A DNA stretch of 64,000 nucleotides from Pseudomonas sp. RIT623 (GTDB lineage: Bacteria > Pseudomonadota > Gammaproteobacteria > Pseudomonadales > Pseudomonadaceae): NCBI RefSeq assembly GCF_004519305.1, contig NZ_SOZA01000012.1:1-64000 (forward strand). The letters are read 5' to 3'. A program made the position numbers and the translations under genes. Positions within the stretch are counted from its first letter, which is position 1. Each line of letters begins with the position of its first letter. Below the pieces are notes generated by a model. The model was given only the letters and a program-made list of their open reading frames with translations. It made no database searches and was not told the DNA's origin. Shown in pieces: positions 16,440 to 26,433 of this stretch.

Positions 16440-19031
16440 TCAGAAGTCGTAACGCACGCCCACGTTCACACCATAAGGCTGCTCGATGTTCTTACCGTTG
16501 CTGTACTCCACATCGGCATGCACACGGAACTGCTTGGACAGCGCCAGCGACACCCCAGCACCCAGCTCGGCACGCGAACCAGACAGGTCATTGTTGAACA
16601 CGTTGTTGTTGACCTGTACCTGGTTGCGCTGGGCAAATTCATGGGCGAACGCACCTTTCACGTAGGGCTGCACCATGGCCCCGCCATCGAGCGGGATGGT
16701 CTTGCCGACGGTGGTACCCACCTTGCCCAGTAACGACTTGGCCATGTCGCCTTCGGCACGCAGGCCGTTGTCGAAGGTGTAGTCCTTGCCAGCGACGGCA
16801 GCAGTGGCCACCTGCACGAAGGGCTCGATGAAGTAACCGTCGTTGAGCTTGATGTGCTTGCCCGCCTCCACCGACGCGCTCACGCCGTGGGTGTCGTAGT
16901 CACCCTTGCTGCGGGTGTGGTCACTCATACCGACCTTGGCGTTGTTCTGGTAGCGGTTGTACTTGAGCACGGTGTCGACGTAGAAGCCCGTCTGGCGATC
17001 CAACCAAGTGGCGTAGCCGCCCACGTAGTAGCTGTCGACGGTACCGGAAGTGCCGTAGTCGAGGTTCAGGTCCGAACGGCTGCTACCGGCCAGCACGCCT
17101 AGCAGCCAGTCGCTGTCGGCCAGTTGCATGTCGGCGCCCAGGCTCATGCCGCGCTGGTTCTGCTGGTAACCCGCGCCCTGGGAGGCGCCGCTGACGTTGT
17201 ACTGGTTGCCGTAAGCACGCATCCATACACCCGCGTTGCGCCCTTCGCTGTAGCGCAGTTCACCCATGCGGCTGCGCAGCGAACTGAGTTCGCCGTAGGC
17301 CACGGTGATCGGCGTATTGAACAGCGCCATGGCGGCCATGGTGATCGGCGCGACGGTGCGGGTCTCGCGGTTCAGCACCCAGTCGTTGCCGTCCTGTGCA
17401 AGCTCGTAGGAGTAGGCGCCCACGTCAACCCGTTCACGGTCGTTGAGCAGATGGAATTGCGCACCACCGTCGGCGGTCTGGACCAGGCGCAGCGATTCGA
17501 CACTCGCTTCCTGGCCGCTGCTGCCCACCAGCAGCCCGTGATTGCCCTCGGATGTACCGGTGACGATCAACTGGTCGCCGCTGCCGGTGACGAAATCGCT
17601 GTCCATGACGAAGGTGCCATTGCCAGAGAGATTGGTCACCGCCAGGTTGTGGAAGCGGCCTGGGTCGCCAAAGGTGACCTGCCCACCCTGCATGACCAGA
17701 TCACCGACAGTGCTGTCGTCATTCAGCGTCCAGTGGCTACCGCCACCGAGCGTGGCACTGTTCACATTGTGCAAGGCGCCCAGCAACTGCGCGCCGTTCT
17801 GCAGATCGAGGGTGGCACTTCCCCCCTGCGTCACAGTCACGTCGCCTGTCATCTGCCCTTGCTCCAGCAACAGATCGAAGGCGCCGGTAGAACCGACATC
17901 GACGTTGCCGGTCAGCGAGGAACGGGTGAAGTTCGCGTGGGTGGTACCGGCGGACTGGATATTGCCCGCCATGGCAGAATCGGTGAGCGTAAGGCCGAGC
18001 GTGCCGTTCTGCGCAGTCGTGGCATTGCCGTTCAAGGACGAGCCAGCGAAGGTCACTGTCGATGTGCCTGAGCTTTCGATATCGCCATTCAACGAGGAAC
18101 GCACCAGGTTTGCCTGGGTGATGCCCGCAGACTTGATGCTGCCGTTCATCGTCGAGTCCTGGAACGCCAGGTCGAGTTTGCCGGTGGCGCTGGTAACAGC
18201 ATCACCGTTCAGGGTAGAGCCGCTGAAGTTGATGGTCGAAGTGCCAGCGTTGTCGATCCCACCTGTGAAGGTGGAGGCATCGACGCGCACATTTGCCATG
18301 CCCTGCTGGCGTACCTGCAAGGCAGTGCCGTTGCCGCCCGTCAGGCTGGAGCCATTGAGCACGTCCAGCGTCGCGACGGTCCCTTGGCCAATCACGACAG
18401 CCGGGCCGGCGACTCCGGACACGTGGCTGTTGTCCAAGGTCAACTGGGGCGCATTGTTGGTCGTGCTTTCGACCAGCATCTGCACGCCAGCGGTCTGCCC
18501 GGTGATACGGCTACCACCCTCGACCCGCGCCGTGCCACCAAACAGCCGCAGGCCTGGGCCGACCCTACCGGTCACCTGGGTGTTGCGCAACAAAAGTTGA
18601 CTGCCAGCCGTGACCTGGGCACCAATGCCTGCGCTGATCTGGCTGTCACTCACGCTGGCGGTCGATTGGCCGAAGCTGCGCGCCAGTAACAGGCCCATGC
18701 CGTTGCCGGTGTTGACGATGTTCGCGTTGGCAATGGTGGCAGTGCCGTCGAGCAAACCGATGGCATTGCCGGAGGTCACTGAAACCACGCCGCTGGTCAT
18801 GTTCAGCGTCGACTGGTTCATCTGCAGGGCCTGGGTCTGCGCACCGTTGACATTCAAGGTGGAGTTGGCGCTGGCATTGTAGAAAGTGATGGGAGTAGTG
18901 GCGTCGATGGTCAACGTTTCACCCACCAGGTTGCGGGCGGTGGCGTGGCCGGAGTAGGCCGCGAGTGTCAACAGGGCGATGACGCCCGTAAGAGAAAAGG
19001 TAAGACGATTACAGGTACTAACGTTCGGCAT
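16440..19031 (-). CDS. Pertactin-like autotransporter (type Va)
   Basis: Self-secreting outer-membrane protein of 863 residues. A signal peptide (about residues 1-32) leads into a beta-helical passenger rich in Ser, Thr, Asn and Gly. Residues about 260-400 repeat a pattern of S-[ST]-L-N-G-[DN] every 20-25 residues, typical of a parallel beta-helix. A pertactin-like region precedes the C-terminal barrel (about 600-863), which ends in VGVRYDF with the terminal Phe required for barrel assembly. No protease motif or RGD was seen in the passenger. It is the last of three same-strand genes in an accessory block and is followed by a terminator. Adhesion is the usual role of such proteins, but the target is unknown. 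Confidence 0.87.
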   Translation of the reverse strand: MPNVSTCNRLTFSLTGVIALLTLAAYSGHATARNLVGETLTIDATTPITFYNASANSTLNVNGAQTQALQMNQSTLNMTSGVVSVTSGNAIGLLDGTATIANANIVNTGNGMGLLLARSFGQSTASVSDSQISAGIGAQVTAGSQLLLRNTQVTGRVGPGLRLFGGTARVEGGSRITGQTAGVQMLVESTTNNAPQLTLDNSHVSGVAGPAVVIGQGTVATLDVLNGSSLTGGNGTALQVRQQGMANVRVDASTFTGGIDNAGTSTINFSGSTLNGDAVTSATGKLDLAFQDSTMNGSIKSAGITQANLVRSSLNGDIESSGTSTVTFAGSSLNGNATTAQNGTLGLTLTDSAMAGNIQSAGTTHANFTRSSLTGNVDVGSTGAFDLLLEQGQMTGDVTVTQGGSATLDLQNGAQLLGALHNVNSATLGGGSHWTLNDDSTVGDLVMQGGQVTFGDPGRFHNLAVTNLSGNGTFVMDSDFVTGSGDQLIVTGTSEGNHGLLVGSSGQEASVESLRLVQTADGGAQFHLLNDRERVDVGAYSYELAQDGNDWVLNRETRTVAPITMAAMALFNTPITVAYGELSSLRSRMGELRYSEGRNAGVWMRAYGNQYNVSGASQGAGYQQNQRGMSLGADMQLADSDWLLGVLAGSSRSDLNLDYGTSGTVDSYYVGGYATWLDRQTGFYVDTVLKYNRYQNNAKVGMSDHTRSKGDYDTHGVSASVEAGKHIKLNDGYFIEPFVQVATAAVAGKDYTFDNGLRAEGDMAKSLLGKVGTTVGKTIPLDGGAMVQPYVKGAFAHEFAQRNQVQVNNNVFNNDLSGSRAELGAGVSLALSKQFRVHADVEYSNGKNIEQPYGVNVGVRYDF

Positions 19032-19210
19032 TCTGGACCTCTCGGCTTAATCGCAATGGGTGCGCAGAAAGCTGGGTACTGCCCGCCAGCCTCACTGCAG
19101 GGTCGAGAAGGCTAGTTGGAATAAAAATCTTGATGTGTAGGGGAATTCAACAATGAGATGCAGACTTTTCAACAGCCAGGGCGGTCAGCGTCCACCCTGG
19201 TTGCCTTGCC

Positions 19211-21445
19211 TCATACCCCCCGAGGGCGACCGGTTCCCCACAAAGCGCAGTAACCGTTATTGCTGCCATCGACCGCGTAACGCACCATGACCGCGTTCGA
19301 CATGTCGACCACACCGTCCTCACGCAGGACCGTGAAGCTACTGAGGAACGAACCTCTCACAGGTCCACGAGGCTCAGGAGGGTCTTGTACGGGGAAATTG
19401 ATGTCACTGAAAGGCACCACCAGCGTGATCGTGCCTGAGCTTGTGACACGACCGCTGACTTCGGTAGCCGCCTGGTACGGAGCGGTGCCCCTAGCGCTGG
19501 CGGAATACTGCAACTGGACGGTGACAGTTGCGCCAACGTTCAGCGTCGGCTCGTTGATCTGCAGCTGAATGCCGTTCCAGGGTTGAGAGTTGCAGTTGAG
19601 GATGTTGGTGGTGTTGATGGCCGAACCTGCTGGCCGGTTTTCCCTTGCACCATGACCGGTGCCTGGATTGACCGGGTCCGTGATGTCGACGTTCGAGTAA
19701 CGCACGAAGGACGTCAGCGTGACGACTGCGGCGACGGTGACTGGCGTCACCGGGGAAAGCATGGCGTTGTCTTCGAACTCGGTGCCAGCGGGCGGATAGA
19801 CCTCGAAGTAGGCATCCTTCAATCCATTCCCGTGGCGCGCGATCGTTGCCCATGGCAACTCGACATTGATGGTCGAACCTTCGACGGGAGGGTCCGGCAG
19901 CTCGATCGCAGGCACCGCAATGATCTCCTCGACGTTCTCTTCGGATCGGTAGTAGATCCGAACCCTGCTACCGGCTTGCGCGCCAGGGTACGTGGTAAAG
20001 ACGATGGTGGCCGGCAGATTGAAATCTTCTGGTCGAATCCTGTTGTCCACCGGATTGGCACCCCCACCCCGCACCACAAGCTGGCCCAGCAGAGGGTTCG
20101 GGCTGCCATCGTCCGGATCCGGAATCGGCCCCATGGTCCGCAGGTCCACCGCCACGACGGCAGGTGCCGATAGTCGCGGGGTCACTTCACCCCGGGACCA
20201 TTCATAGGTTACCGACAACTCATAGTTGGCCTGCCCATCTGGCTGGGCCAGGTTTTCCCACGTCGCGACCACCGTCCGAGGCGCCGTGCCATAGGTGATG
20301 GGAGACAGCCTTTGCGGGCCAGAAGACGTTTGCAGGATCACGACGAGACGATCATTGGGCTGCGCAGAGACGATATCCGGAATCTGGATGGTCAGCCCTG
20401 CCCTCGCCACCTCGCGATTGACGCGTGCGGCCTGCAGGATCGGAGCTGGCAAGGTCGTGGGCACATCCTCCAGCTGAATCTCCACCACGAGGCTGCCAGA
20501 CTCCGCCGACTCCCACCCCGTACGATCGCGCAGCTTGTACTTGACCTGCTTGGTGCCCGCTCCCCAACCTTCGACGACGGTGTTGCTCAGGTCGATCGTC
20601 TGTACCAGCTCGTCGCCGACCGGATAGATCTCGATAGGTGCCAGCTCAACACCATTGACGTTGATCACAATCTGGTCAGCAGGCCATTTACCCGAGTAAT
20701 CCCGCAAGGGGAAGGAAATGGTGGGGTTGTTTCGCAGGTAATCCCGGTCGATCAGCGCGCCTGCCGGAAGATTGGCCGGCCGCTCCAGGGCACGGGGCTG
20801 AGTGCCTCGGGAGGGTGGGAATTGGTCGACGTAGACGCGTTGAGGGTCGGACGGTACTTCGTTACCAATTTGATCGTTGCCCAGCGTATAGAAGATATCA
20901 ACGAAACCCTCTGGAAGCTGATTCCAGAAAGCCGGGTCGATTGCCACATTGACAGGGCCTCCTCCACCTCCCGCAGGGTCGAAAGGCACCCTTGCCAGCG
21001 CCTCCATCTTAACCTTTGTAGGAACCGCAATCGGCGTGCCGAACTGATCAAATTGATAATCCATTCGCCACAGGTAAATCAGGTCGAGTGAACCAGCGTA
21101 ATCACCAGGGTCGTCAGGCACCGTGGACGGCCAAGCCGGAATCGTCAAGGTTACGTAGTTATTGCGTTCGTCCGTAACCTCAAAGGCTTCACGCTTGATT
21201 GTGATACCCCGCCCGTCACCGTTCTCAGGCAGGACTTTGTCGGCATCAATGATGAACGGATTACTTGCTTGAACACCTACAGACATTAGCCCATTGCTTT
21301 TCGAGCGGACATAATCAGCCAGTGCCTTGTCAATCTTCTTGGAGAGTTCCAGGTACTCCTCTTTGGTCTTTGCTGGATCCGGTGTAGTAGCACCCGGCGC
21401 GGAAGTTTCTCCCACCACCGTGCTGTTTTTTTCAAAGCTTGTCAT
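19211..21445 (-). CDS. Large Ig-like repeat protein, function unknown (paralog A)
   Basis: I do not recognise a named function for this 744-residue protein. The start is supported by AGGAGA five bases ahead of the ATG. No signal peptide or membrane segment is seen. The N terminus (about 1-60) is polar with a possible amphipathic helix. The rest is a chain of beta-rich, Ig-like modules joined by Pro-rich linkers. Near residue 430 the block VDLRTMGPIPDPDDGSPNPL recurs in altered form in the next gene upstream, which marks the two as paralogs. It ends with a divergent Cys-containing module (about 625-744). Base composition appears more AT-rich than its neighbours, suggesting acquisition. Confidence 0.7.
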   Translation of the reverse strand: MTSFEKNSTVVGETSAPGATTPDPAKTKEEYLELSKKIDKALADYVRSKSNGLMSVGVQASNPFIIDADKVLPENGDGRGITIKREAFEVTDERNNYVTLTIPAWPSTVPDDPGDYAGSLDLIYLWRMDYQFDQFGTPIAVPTKVKMEALARVPFDPAGGGGGPVNVAIDPAFWNQLPEGFVDIFYTLGNDQIGNEVPSDPQRVYVDQFPPSRGTQPRALERPANLPAGALIDRDYLRNNPTISFPLRDYSGKWPADQIVINVNGVELAPIEIYPVGDELVQTIDLSNTVVEGWGAGTKQVKYKLRDRTGWESAESGSLVVEIQLEDVPTTLPAPILQAARVNREVARAGLTIQIPDIVSAQPNDRLVVILQTSSGPQRLSPITYGTAPRTVVATWENLAQPDGQANYELSVTYEWSRGEVTPRLSAPAVVAVDLRTMGPIPDPDDGSPNPLLGQLVVRGGGANPVDNRIRPEDFNLPATIVFTTYPGAQAGSRVRIYYRSEENVEEIIAVPAIELPDPPVEGSTINVELPWATIARHGNGLKDAYFEVYPPAGTEFEDNAMLSPVTPVTVAAVVTLTSFVRYSNVDITDPVNPGTGHGARENRPAGSAINTTNILNCNSQPWNGIQLQINEPTLNVGATVTVQLQYSASARGTAPYQAATEVSGRVTSSGTITLVVPFSDINFPVQDPPEPRGPVRGSFLSSFTVLREDGVVDMSNAVMVRYAVDGSNNGYCALWGTGRPRGV

Positions 21446-21515
21446 AGCATTCTCCTGGGAATTGAAAAATCAACTACAAACGGCTTCACTGCAGCCGGAA
21501 TACCTACAAGACCGA

Positions 21516-23504
21516 TTAAAGCGTCCTGAAGCTGCACCCCATTGTGCTGGAGAAGATAAAGTCGACGCGCACTTCGAGCGGGCGTGAAAAGCCCACGCTG
21601 CCATCGTTCTTCTCAACGTCGTACCAAACCCTCAACTGGCCTTCTTTCCTGAAACTTCCAAACTGATCGTGAAGTGCCTGCTTCACCGGTCCCAAGAGCA
21701 AGCGCAGGTTCTGGTTCGCGCGGGTCACCGGCACGAGGGCGGAAAACTGCTCTTCACCCACCGCAATAAACTTCGTGCCTTCTATTCGATACAGCCGCCA
21801 ACGCAAGCGAACTTGATCCCCTACTTGCAGCCCAGCACTCGCGGGCACATCGAACGGAATGTCAGCGTCCGCGGGGATCGGCTCAGCGAGGGCGTTATAC
21901 AAAGAGTCGCAACTGAGGTTGCCCCAGAAGTTGACATAGGGCTCGACATACGCCGGCTCTGGATACGTCGCTACCCACGCCACCGTGACCGTGGTGACCG
22001 GCGAACGCTGCCGGTTGACGCCGTTGCTGGCCCAGTAGTGCACTGGAACCCGACCACTGCTGTGCTTGACCTGGCTATAGGGAATGGGCGGAAAAGTGAT
22101 CGTCTGGTTTTCCTGGTCGCCCGCCTGTACCACATAGGTCGAAACGGGAAGCTGCGAGCCATTCCAATGCAATTCCAACCGTTGTCCCAGCTCAGGCCGT
22201 GCGTAGAGCAGCACTTCCACCCTCACGTCCTGATCGATATCCGGAGTACCCAGGTGATTGTCTCCCGTACGGCCCTTGACCACGACGGGCGCCAGCAGCG
22301 GGTTTTCTGGCCCAGGGCCTTCCGGGTCGGGGCCTGCGACACGCAGGTCGACCATGACCTGGATACCCGTCGTTTCCTGCGAGCCACCATGGCGGTTGCT
22401 GGTGTAGTACACGTTCGCCAGCACAGGCCCGACAAACCCCTGGGCTGTGATATCCGCCCAAGGTACCTCCACACGCACAGGCCATTGCTGAACGGCACCC
22501 ACCGTGACAGCCTGCAATGGTCGGTTGTTCCAGAACACCTGCAGCACATCGCCAGGCTGCGCCGCTTCGATCCTGGGGATCTCGACCCGCACAGGCGTAC
22601 GGGCGTCCTGTAGGTTCACCAGCCCATCGGTGGCCAGTGGCACTTGGGCACGCGGAAGCTCGACGGGTACAGGCAACAGCACTTCCACATTGAGTGCAGA
22701 TGATTGCATCCCCACGTTTCCAGAGCGATCCAACAACCTGCAAACCACACGAAACTTGCCATTGGTCAATTGCGCGGCGGGCACTTCGACAAGAAACGGG
22801 GTTTGCTGCTTGTTATCCGCATTTACGGTAACTTCGAACAAGGGATTAAAAGGCAGGTTCGTCGTGCCCGACGTACTCGAATCGAGCATGAAAAGTTGCA
22901 CTTTGTCTTCAAGACGAATATCGGCCCAGCGGTCAACCTTGAAGATTGCCTTGTTTCCGCTCTGATCCAGATAGGCTTGATCGATGACCGTTACATTGTC
23001 TTCCCGCAACGGGCAAGGGCGACCAATATTAGGTGCCGCCTGGTCTATCCGGACCCTGGTCTCAGGAGAAGGTTCTCGGTTGTTGATATACTCGACCCAG
23101 ACTTCGAACTTGAGCGTGCCCACATTGGGAACTAGTTTTGCTGCGGGCACACTCAGATCGACCGGAAAGTACCGTTCACCGTTTGCATCCTCTTCAACAC
23201 TGGGTTGCATCTCCCAATAAACAACTTCGCCTACCGTTCTGTCGTTCCAGAACGGCTGAAATCCCAGCTGGGGACTCTCGTAACCGTCCGCGATCAACTG
23301 CCTGTAGTCGCTTTCGTAGTCAGCCCAGGCCTTTACCCGAAAAGGCAACGCAATGATCTGCCTTTCAAGGGGCAGTGTGAAGGCACCCTCCTCGTCATCG
23401 AGCAACGGCAGCACCCCCACTGGCACAGGGGCATCGAGAAAGACTTCGCCGGGTTCTGGAGAGAGGATGGAGCCCTTGCTTTTAGCCTTCACCAGCCTCG
23501 ACAT
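21516..23504 (-). CDS. Large Ig-like repeat protein, function unknown (paralog B)
   Basis: A 662-residue protein without a recognised function. The start MSRLVKAKSKG follows a G-rich ribosome site; the longer open frame upstream (68 codons) is low-quality sequence. No signal peptide is seen. The protein is a series of beta-sandwich-like modules with recurring phrases such as VPWADI, VEIPRIEAAQPGD and VFWNNRPL, and the linker VDLRVAGPDPEG followed by NPLLAPVVVKG near residue 430. That linker aligns with the equivalent one in the gene 70 bases downstream. The two probably form an operon, perhaps including the autotransporter. Surface or secreted roles are possible but not shown. Confidence 0.7.
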   Translation of the reverse strand: MSRLVKAKSKGSILSPEPGEVFLDAPVPVGVLPLLDDEEGAFTLPLERQIIALPFRVKAWADYESDYRQLIADGYESPQLGFQPFWNDRTVGEVVYWEMQPSVEEDANGERYFPVDLSVPAAKLVPNVGTLKFEVWVEYINNREPSPETRVRIDQAAPNIGRPCPLREDNVTVIDQAYLDQSGNKAIFKVDRWADIRLEDKVQLFMLDSSTSGTTNLPFNPLFEVTVNADNKQQTPFLVEVPAAQLTNGKFRVVCRLLDRSGNVGMQSSALNVEVLLPVPVELPRAQVPLATDGLVNLQDARTPVRVEIPRIEAAQPGDVLQVFWNNRPLQAVTVGAVQQWPVRVEVPWADITAQGFVGPVLANVYYTSNRHGGSQETTGIQVMVDLRVAGPDPEGPGPENPLLAPVVVKGRTGDNHLGTPDIDQDVRVEVLLYARPELGQRLELHWNGSQLPVSTYVVQAGDQENQTITFPPIPYSQVKHSSGRVPVHYWASNGVNRQRSPVTTVTVAWVATYPEPAYVEPYVNFWGNLSCDSLYNALAEPIPADADIPFDVPASAGLQVGDQVRLRWRLYRIEGTKFIAVGEEQFSALVPVTRANQNLRLLLGPVKQALHDQFGSFRKEGQLRVWYDVEKNDGSVGFSRPLEVRVDFIFSSTMGCSFRTL

Positions 23505-23622
23505 TTTCAACCCCCGGCAATTTAAAGCCCTCGCACTGCAAGGGCTGTACGGCTTCGATGGGGCTGAATCTAGCGCTGACGGAAATTCCGCGAAACTGGC
23601 AAAAATACTAGGTGCGGCGGCA

Positions 23623-24315
23623 CTACAACGGTGGCAGCGCCCAATCGATCGGCGCCATCCCATGCTGCTGCAGGAAGCCATTGGCCCGGCTGAAATGCCC
23701 ACACCCAAAGAACCCGCGATACGCCGATAGCGGCGACGGGTGCACCGACTTGAGCACCAGGTGGCGGGTGCCGTCGATCAGCTTCTGCTTGCTCTGGGCA
23801 TGGGCGCCCCACAGCAGGAACACCACGTTCGGGCACTGTTCGCTGACCACCTGGATGATCCGGTCGGTGAAGAACTCCCAGCCTTTCTTCGCATGGGAGG
23901 CGGCGTTGGCGCGCTGCACGGTCATGGTGGTATTGAGCAGCAGCACGCCCTGCTCGGCCCAGCTCTGCAGGTAGCCGTGGTTGGGGATGGGCAGGTTCAG
24001 GTCGCGCTGCAACTCCTTGTAGATGTTCACCAGCGACGGCGGCGCGGGCACGCCGGGCTGCACCGAGAAGCACAGGCCGTGGGCCTGGCCTGGGCCGTGG
24101 TACGGGTCCTGGCCGAGGATCACCACCTTGACCTGGTCCAACGGCGTGGAGTTCAGGGCATTGAAGATCAGCGGCCCAGGCGGGTAGATCTCCTTGCCGG
24201 CGGCGTACTCGGCCCGCAGGAACTCACGCAGCTGGTGCATGTAGGGCTGGTCGAACTCGGCGCGCAACGCGGCTTTCCAGCTGGGTTCGAGCTTGATGCG
24301 ATCGTCGTCGGTCAT
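23623..24315 (-). CDS. ung: Uracil-DNA glycosylase
   Basis: Base-excision repair enzyme that removes uracil from DNA. The 230-residue length is usual for family 1 UDG. The water-activating Asp70 lies in [13 protein letters not shown], and the minor-groove motif [10 protein letters not shown] carries His192. The uracil-recognition strand [10 protein letters not shown] is also present. The start MTDDDRIK is used; an in-frame codon 6 positions upstream is less family-like. It is divergent from the hydratase gene. Confidence 0.96.
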   Translation of the reverse strand: MTDDDRIKLEPSWKAALRAEFDQPYMHQLREFLRAEYAAGKEIYPPGPLIFNALNSTPLDQVKVVILGQDPYHGPGQAHGLCFSVQPGVPAPPSLVNIYKELQRDLNLPIPNHGYLQSWAEQGVLLLNTTMTVQRANAASHAKKGWEFFTDRIIQVVSEQCPNVVFLLWGAHAQSKQKLIDGTRHLVLKSVHPSPLSAYRGFFGCGHFSRANGFLQQHGMAPIDWALPPL

Positions 24316-24443
24316 GGGGGTATCCAATAGCAAAGTGGCGCGACACTAGGAAAGCCGCGCCGGCTTGTCAATCGATCCGACCGGCGACCGGCAGCTTCGT
24401 GCCAGCCGGCCATACTGGTGGGATGACCTGCGCGAGGTAGCCC

Positions 24444-25550
24444 ATGTCCATTCACTGCGAGGTACTCACGGGAGCCGACGGCGCCCGTCTTGGCATCGCC
24501 ACCCTGGATGCACCCAAGACGCTCAACGCCCTGACCCTGCCGATGATCGAGATGCTCGACGAGCAATTACATGCCTGGGCCGACGACCCCGGCATCGTCT
24601 GCGTGCTGCTGCGCGGCAACGGGCCCAAGGCCTTTTGCGCCGGGGGCGATGTGCGGGCGCTGGTGCAGGCCTGCCGTGAACACCCCGGCAGCGTGCCGCC
24701 GCTGGCGGCCACGTTTTTCGCCAGCGAGTACCGCCTAGACCATCGCCTGCACACCTATCCCAAGCCGCTGCTGTGCTGGGGCCATGGCCATGTGCTGGGC
24801 GGCGGCATGGGGCTGTTGCAAGGCGCTTCGGTGCGTATCGTCACCCCCAGCAGCCGCCTGGCCATGCCCGAGATAAGCATCGGCCTGTACCCGGATGTCG
24901 GTGCCAGCTGGTTCCTCGCCCGCCTGCCCGGCAAGCTTGGCCTGTTCCTGGGCCTGACCGGCGCGCCGATCAATGCCCGTGATGCCCTGGACCTGGGGCT
25001 GGCCGACCGTTTTCTTGGCGAACATCAGCAAGACGCCTTGATCGAAGAGCTGCTGCAGTTGAACTGGCAGGAGCAAACCGCCCTGCAGCTCAACAGCCTG
25101 CTCAAGGCCGAGCAGCACCGCGCCTGGGCCCAGCTGCCCGAAGGCCAGTGGCTGGCGCGCCGGGCAGTGATCGATGAGGTTCTCGACGTAGCCGACCCGG
25201 TGGCAGCCTGGCGTGCCTTGGCAGGGTTGGCCAGGCACCCCGACCCACTGTTGGCGGCGGCGGGCCAGCGCCTGCGCGACGGTTGCCCGCTAACCGTGCA
25301 CCTGGTGTGGGAGCAGATTCGCCGGGCTCGGCAGCTGTCGCTGGCGCAGGTGTTGCAAATGGAATACGGCATGAGCCTGAACTGCTGCCGTTATCCGGAG
25401 TTCAGCGAGGGCGTGCGGGCGCGCTTGCTGGACAAGGACGACACCCCGCACTGGCATTGGCCAGACGTGGCACAAGTGCCAGCGGCGGTGGTGCAGGCGC
25501 ATTTTGCCAATGAGTGGGAAGGCCGGCATCCGCTGGCTGAGCTGGGCTGA
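24444..25550 (+). CDS. Enoyl-CoA hydratase/isomerase family, HIBYL-CoA hydrolase-like
   Basis: Crotonase-superfamily enzyme of 368 residues, the length of the 3-hydroxyisobutyryl-CoA hydrolase branch rather than short enoyl-CoA hydratases. The oxyanion-hole region is seen in KAFCAGGDVRALV (about residues 61-73) and GHGHVLGGGMGLLQGA (about 112-127). The acidic pair region MPEISIGLYPDVGASWFLAR follows. The C-terminal extension (about 250-368) contains MEYGMSLNCCRYPEFSEGVR, typical of the HIBYL-CoA hydrolase group. Valine catabolism is the classical role; the true substrate is not certain. Confidence 0.85.
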   Translation: MSIHCEVLTGADGARLGIATLDAPKTLNALTLPMIEMLDEQLHAWADDPGIVCVLLRGNGPKAFCAGGDVRALVQACREHPGSVPPLAATFFASEYRLDHRLHTYPKPLLCWGHGHVLGGGMGLLQGASVRIVTPSSRLAMPEISIGLYPDVGASWFLARLPGKLGLFLGLTGAPINARDALDLGLADRFLGEHQQDALIEELLQLNWQEQTALQLNSLLKAEQHRAWAQLPEGQWLARRAVIDEVLDVADPVAAWRALAGLARHPDPLLAAAGQRLRDGCPLTVHLVWEQIRRARQLSLAQVLQMEYGMSLNCCRYPEFSEGVRARLLDKDDTPHWHWPDVAQVPAAVVQAHFANEWEGRHPLAELG

Positions 25551-25598
25551 GTTCAAGCAAGCCGCTTGGCCCGTAGGCACCGGCTTCGCCAGCTAACC

Positions 25599-25994
25599 TC
25601 AACGCTGCCAGTTGTGGTTGCCTCGCGGGTTACCCTGGCGGTTCGAATGCCAACGGTCCCCGCGACCATCACGACGGTCCTGGCGGTAGTCGTTGCGGTT
25701 GCGATCCCCCCCGTAGTCGTAGCGTTGGCGATTGCCGTAGTCGTACCGTGGGTTGCCGTGCCAGCGTGGCTGCATGCCGGGCGCCGGATACGGTCGGTAG
25801 TAACGCGGTGCGGGCTGGTAGTAATAACGCGGCTGCGGCGCCACGTAGTAACGGTCCTGACGATAGTAGCCGGGGTACACGTAGCGGTCGCTGGTGTAGT
25901 AATCGCTGCGGTAATAGCCACCGCTCTGGTAATAAGGGGCGCAGGCGGATGTCAGCAGCCCCAACAGGACAATGAGCAGGATTCGTTGGTACAT
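25599..25994 (-). CDS. Tyr/Arg-rich small lipoprotein
   Basis: A 131-residue protein beginning MYQRILLIVLLGLLTSACAP, a lipoprotein signal with lipobox LTSAC, so the mature protein would be lipid-anchored at the Cys at residue 18. The remainder is a low-complexity chain very rich in Tyr, Arg, Pro, Asp and Gly (units such as RYDYG, RDGRGDR and PRYYYQ), likely disordered and cationic. No enzymatic motif is present. Function unknown. Confidence 0.8.
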   Translation of the reverse strand: MYQRILLIVLLGLLTSACAPYYQSGGYYRSDYYTSDRYVYPGYYRQDRYYVAPQPRYYYQPAPRYYRPYPAPGMQPRWHGNPRYDYGNRQRYDYGGDRNRNDYRQDRRDGRGDRWHSNRQGNPRGNHNWQR

Positions 25995-26194
25995 GGCGGC
26001 CTCCTGGACCGCGAGGATGCCCAGCACAGCGGCACTGGCGGGCGTCGACGGCAATGCGTGCATCGACACAGGATCAGACAACGCCACCGGGGTTCGGTGC
26101 GTTTTCTGCAACAATTTGAAACAGCTCGTCCTACCCAGGCGCGCCCCTGCACCTCGCTCCGATATACTGGCCAGCCTGACACCCGGAACCGACC

Positions 26195-26416
26195 ATGCCC
26201 GACCCTCGCCATTGCCCCGCCTGCGGCGCCCTCAACCAGTGCGGCCTGGCCGACCCTCGCAGCGCCACTCAGGGCTGCTGGTGCTTCAGCGTGCGCATCG
26301 AGCCGGCGATCATCCAGGCCCTGCCTGCCGAACTGCGCGACCAAGCCTGCCTGTGCCCGCGCTGCGCCCAGGTAGACGCGCAACTCAAGGCGCTGTCGCC
26401 ACCGCCGATCCGCTAG
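26195..26416 (+). CDS. Cysteine-rich CWC family protein
   Basis: A 73-residue cytoplasmic protein of the Cys-rich CWC family. Conserved elements are CPACGALNQC near the start, then CWCFSV, then CLCPRCAQ near residue 53. The Cys spacing suggests metal binding. It ends 17 bases before rsuA on the same strand and probably shares its transcript. No function is established. Confidence 0.85.
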   Translation: MPDPRHCPACGALNQCGLADPRSATQGCWCFSVRIEPAIIQALPAELRDQACLCPRCAQVDAQLKALSPPPIR

Positions 26417-26433
26417 AGCCAAGACCCGCCACC

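Noticed and set aside
23505..23708. 68-codon upstream extension of the Ig-like paralog B
   Set aside because: Cys/Ser/Pro-rich sequence of low quality reaching into the ung region. The Met at 23504 has a ribosome site and a better start.
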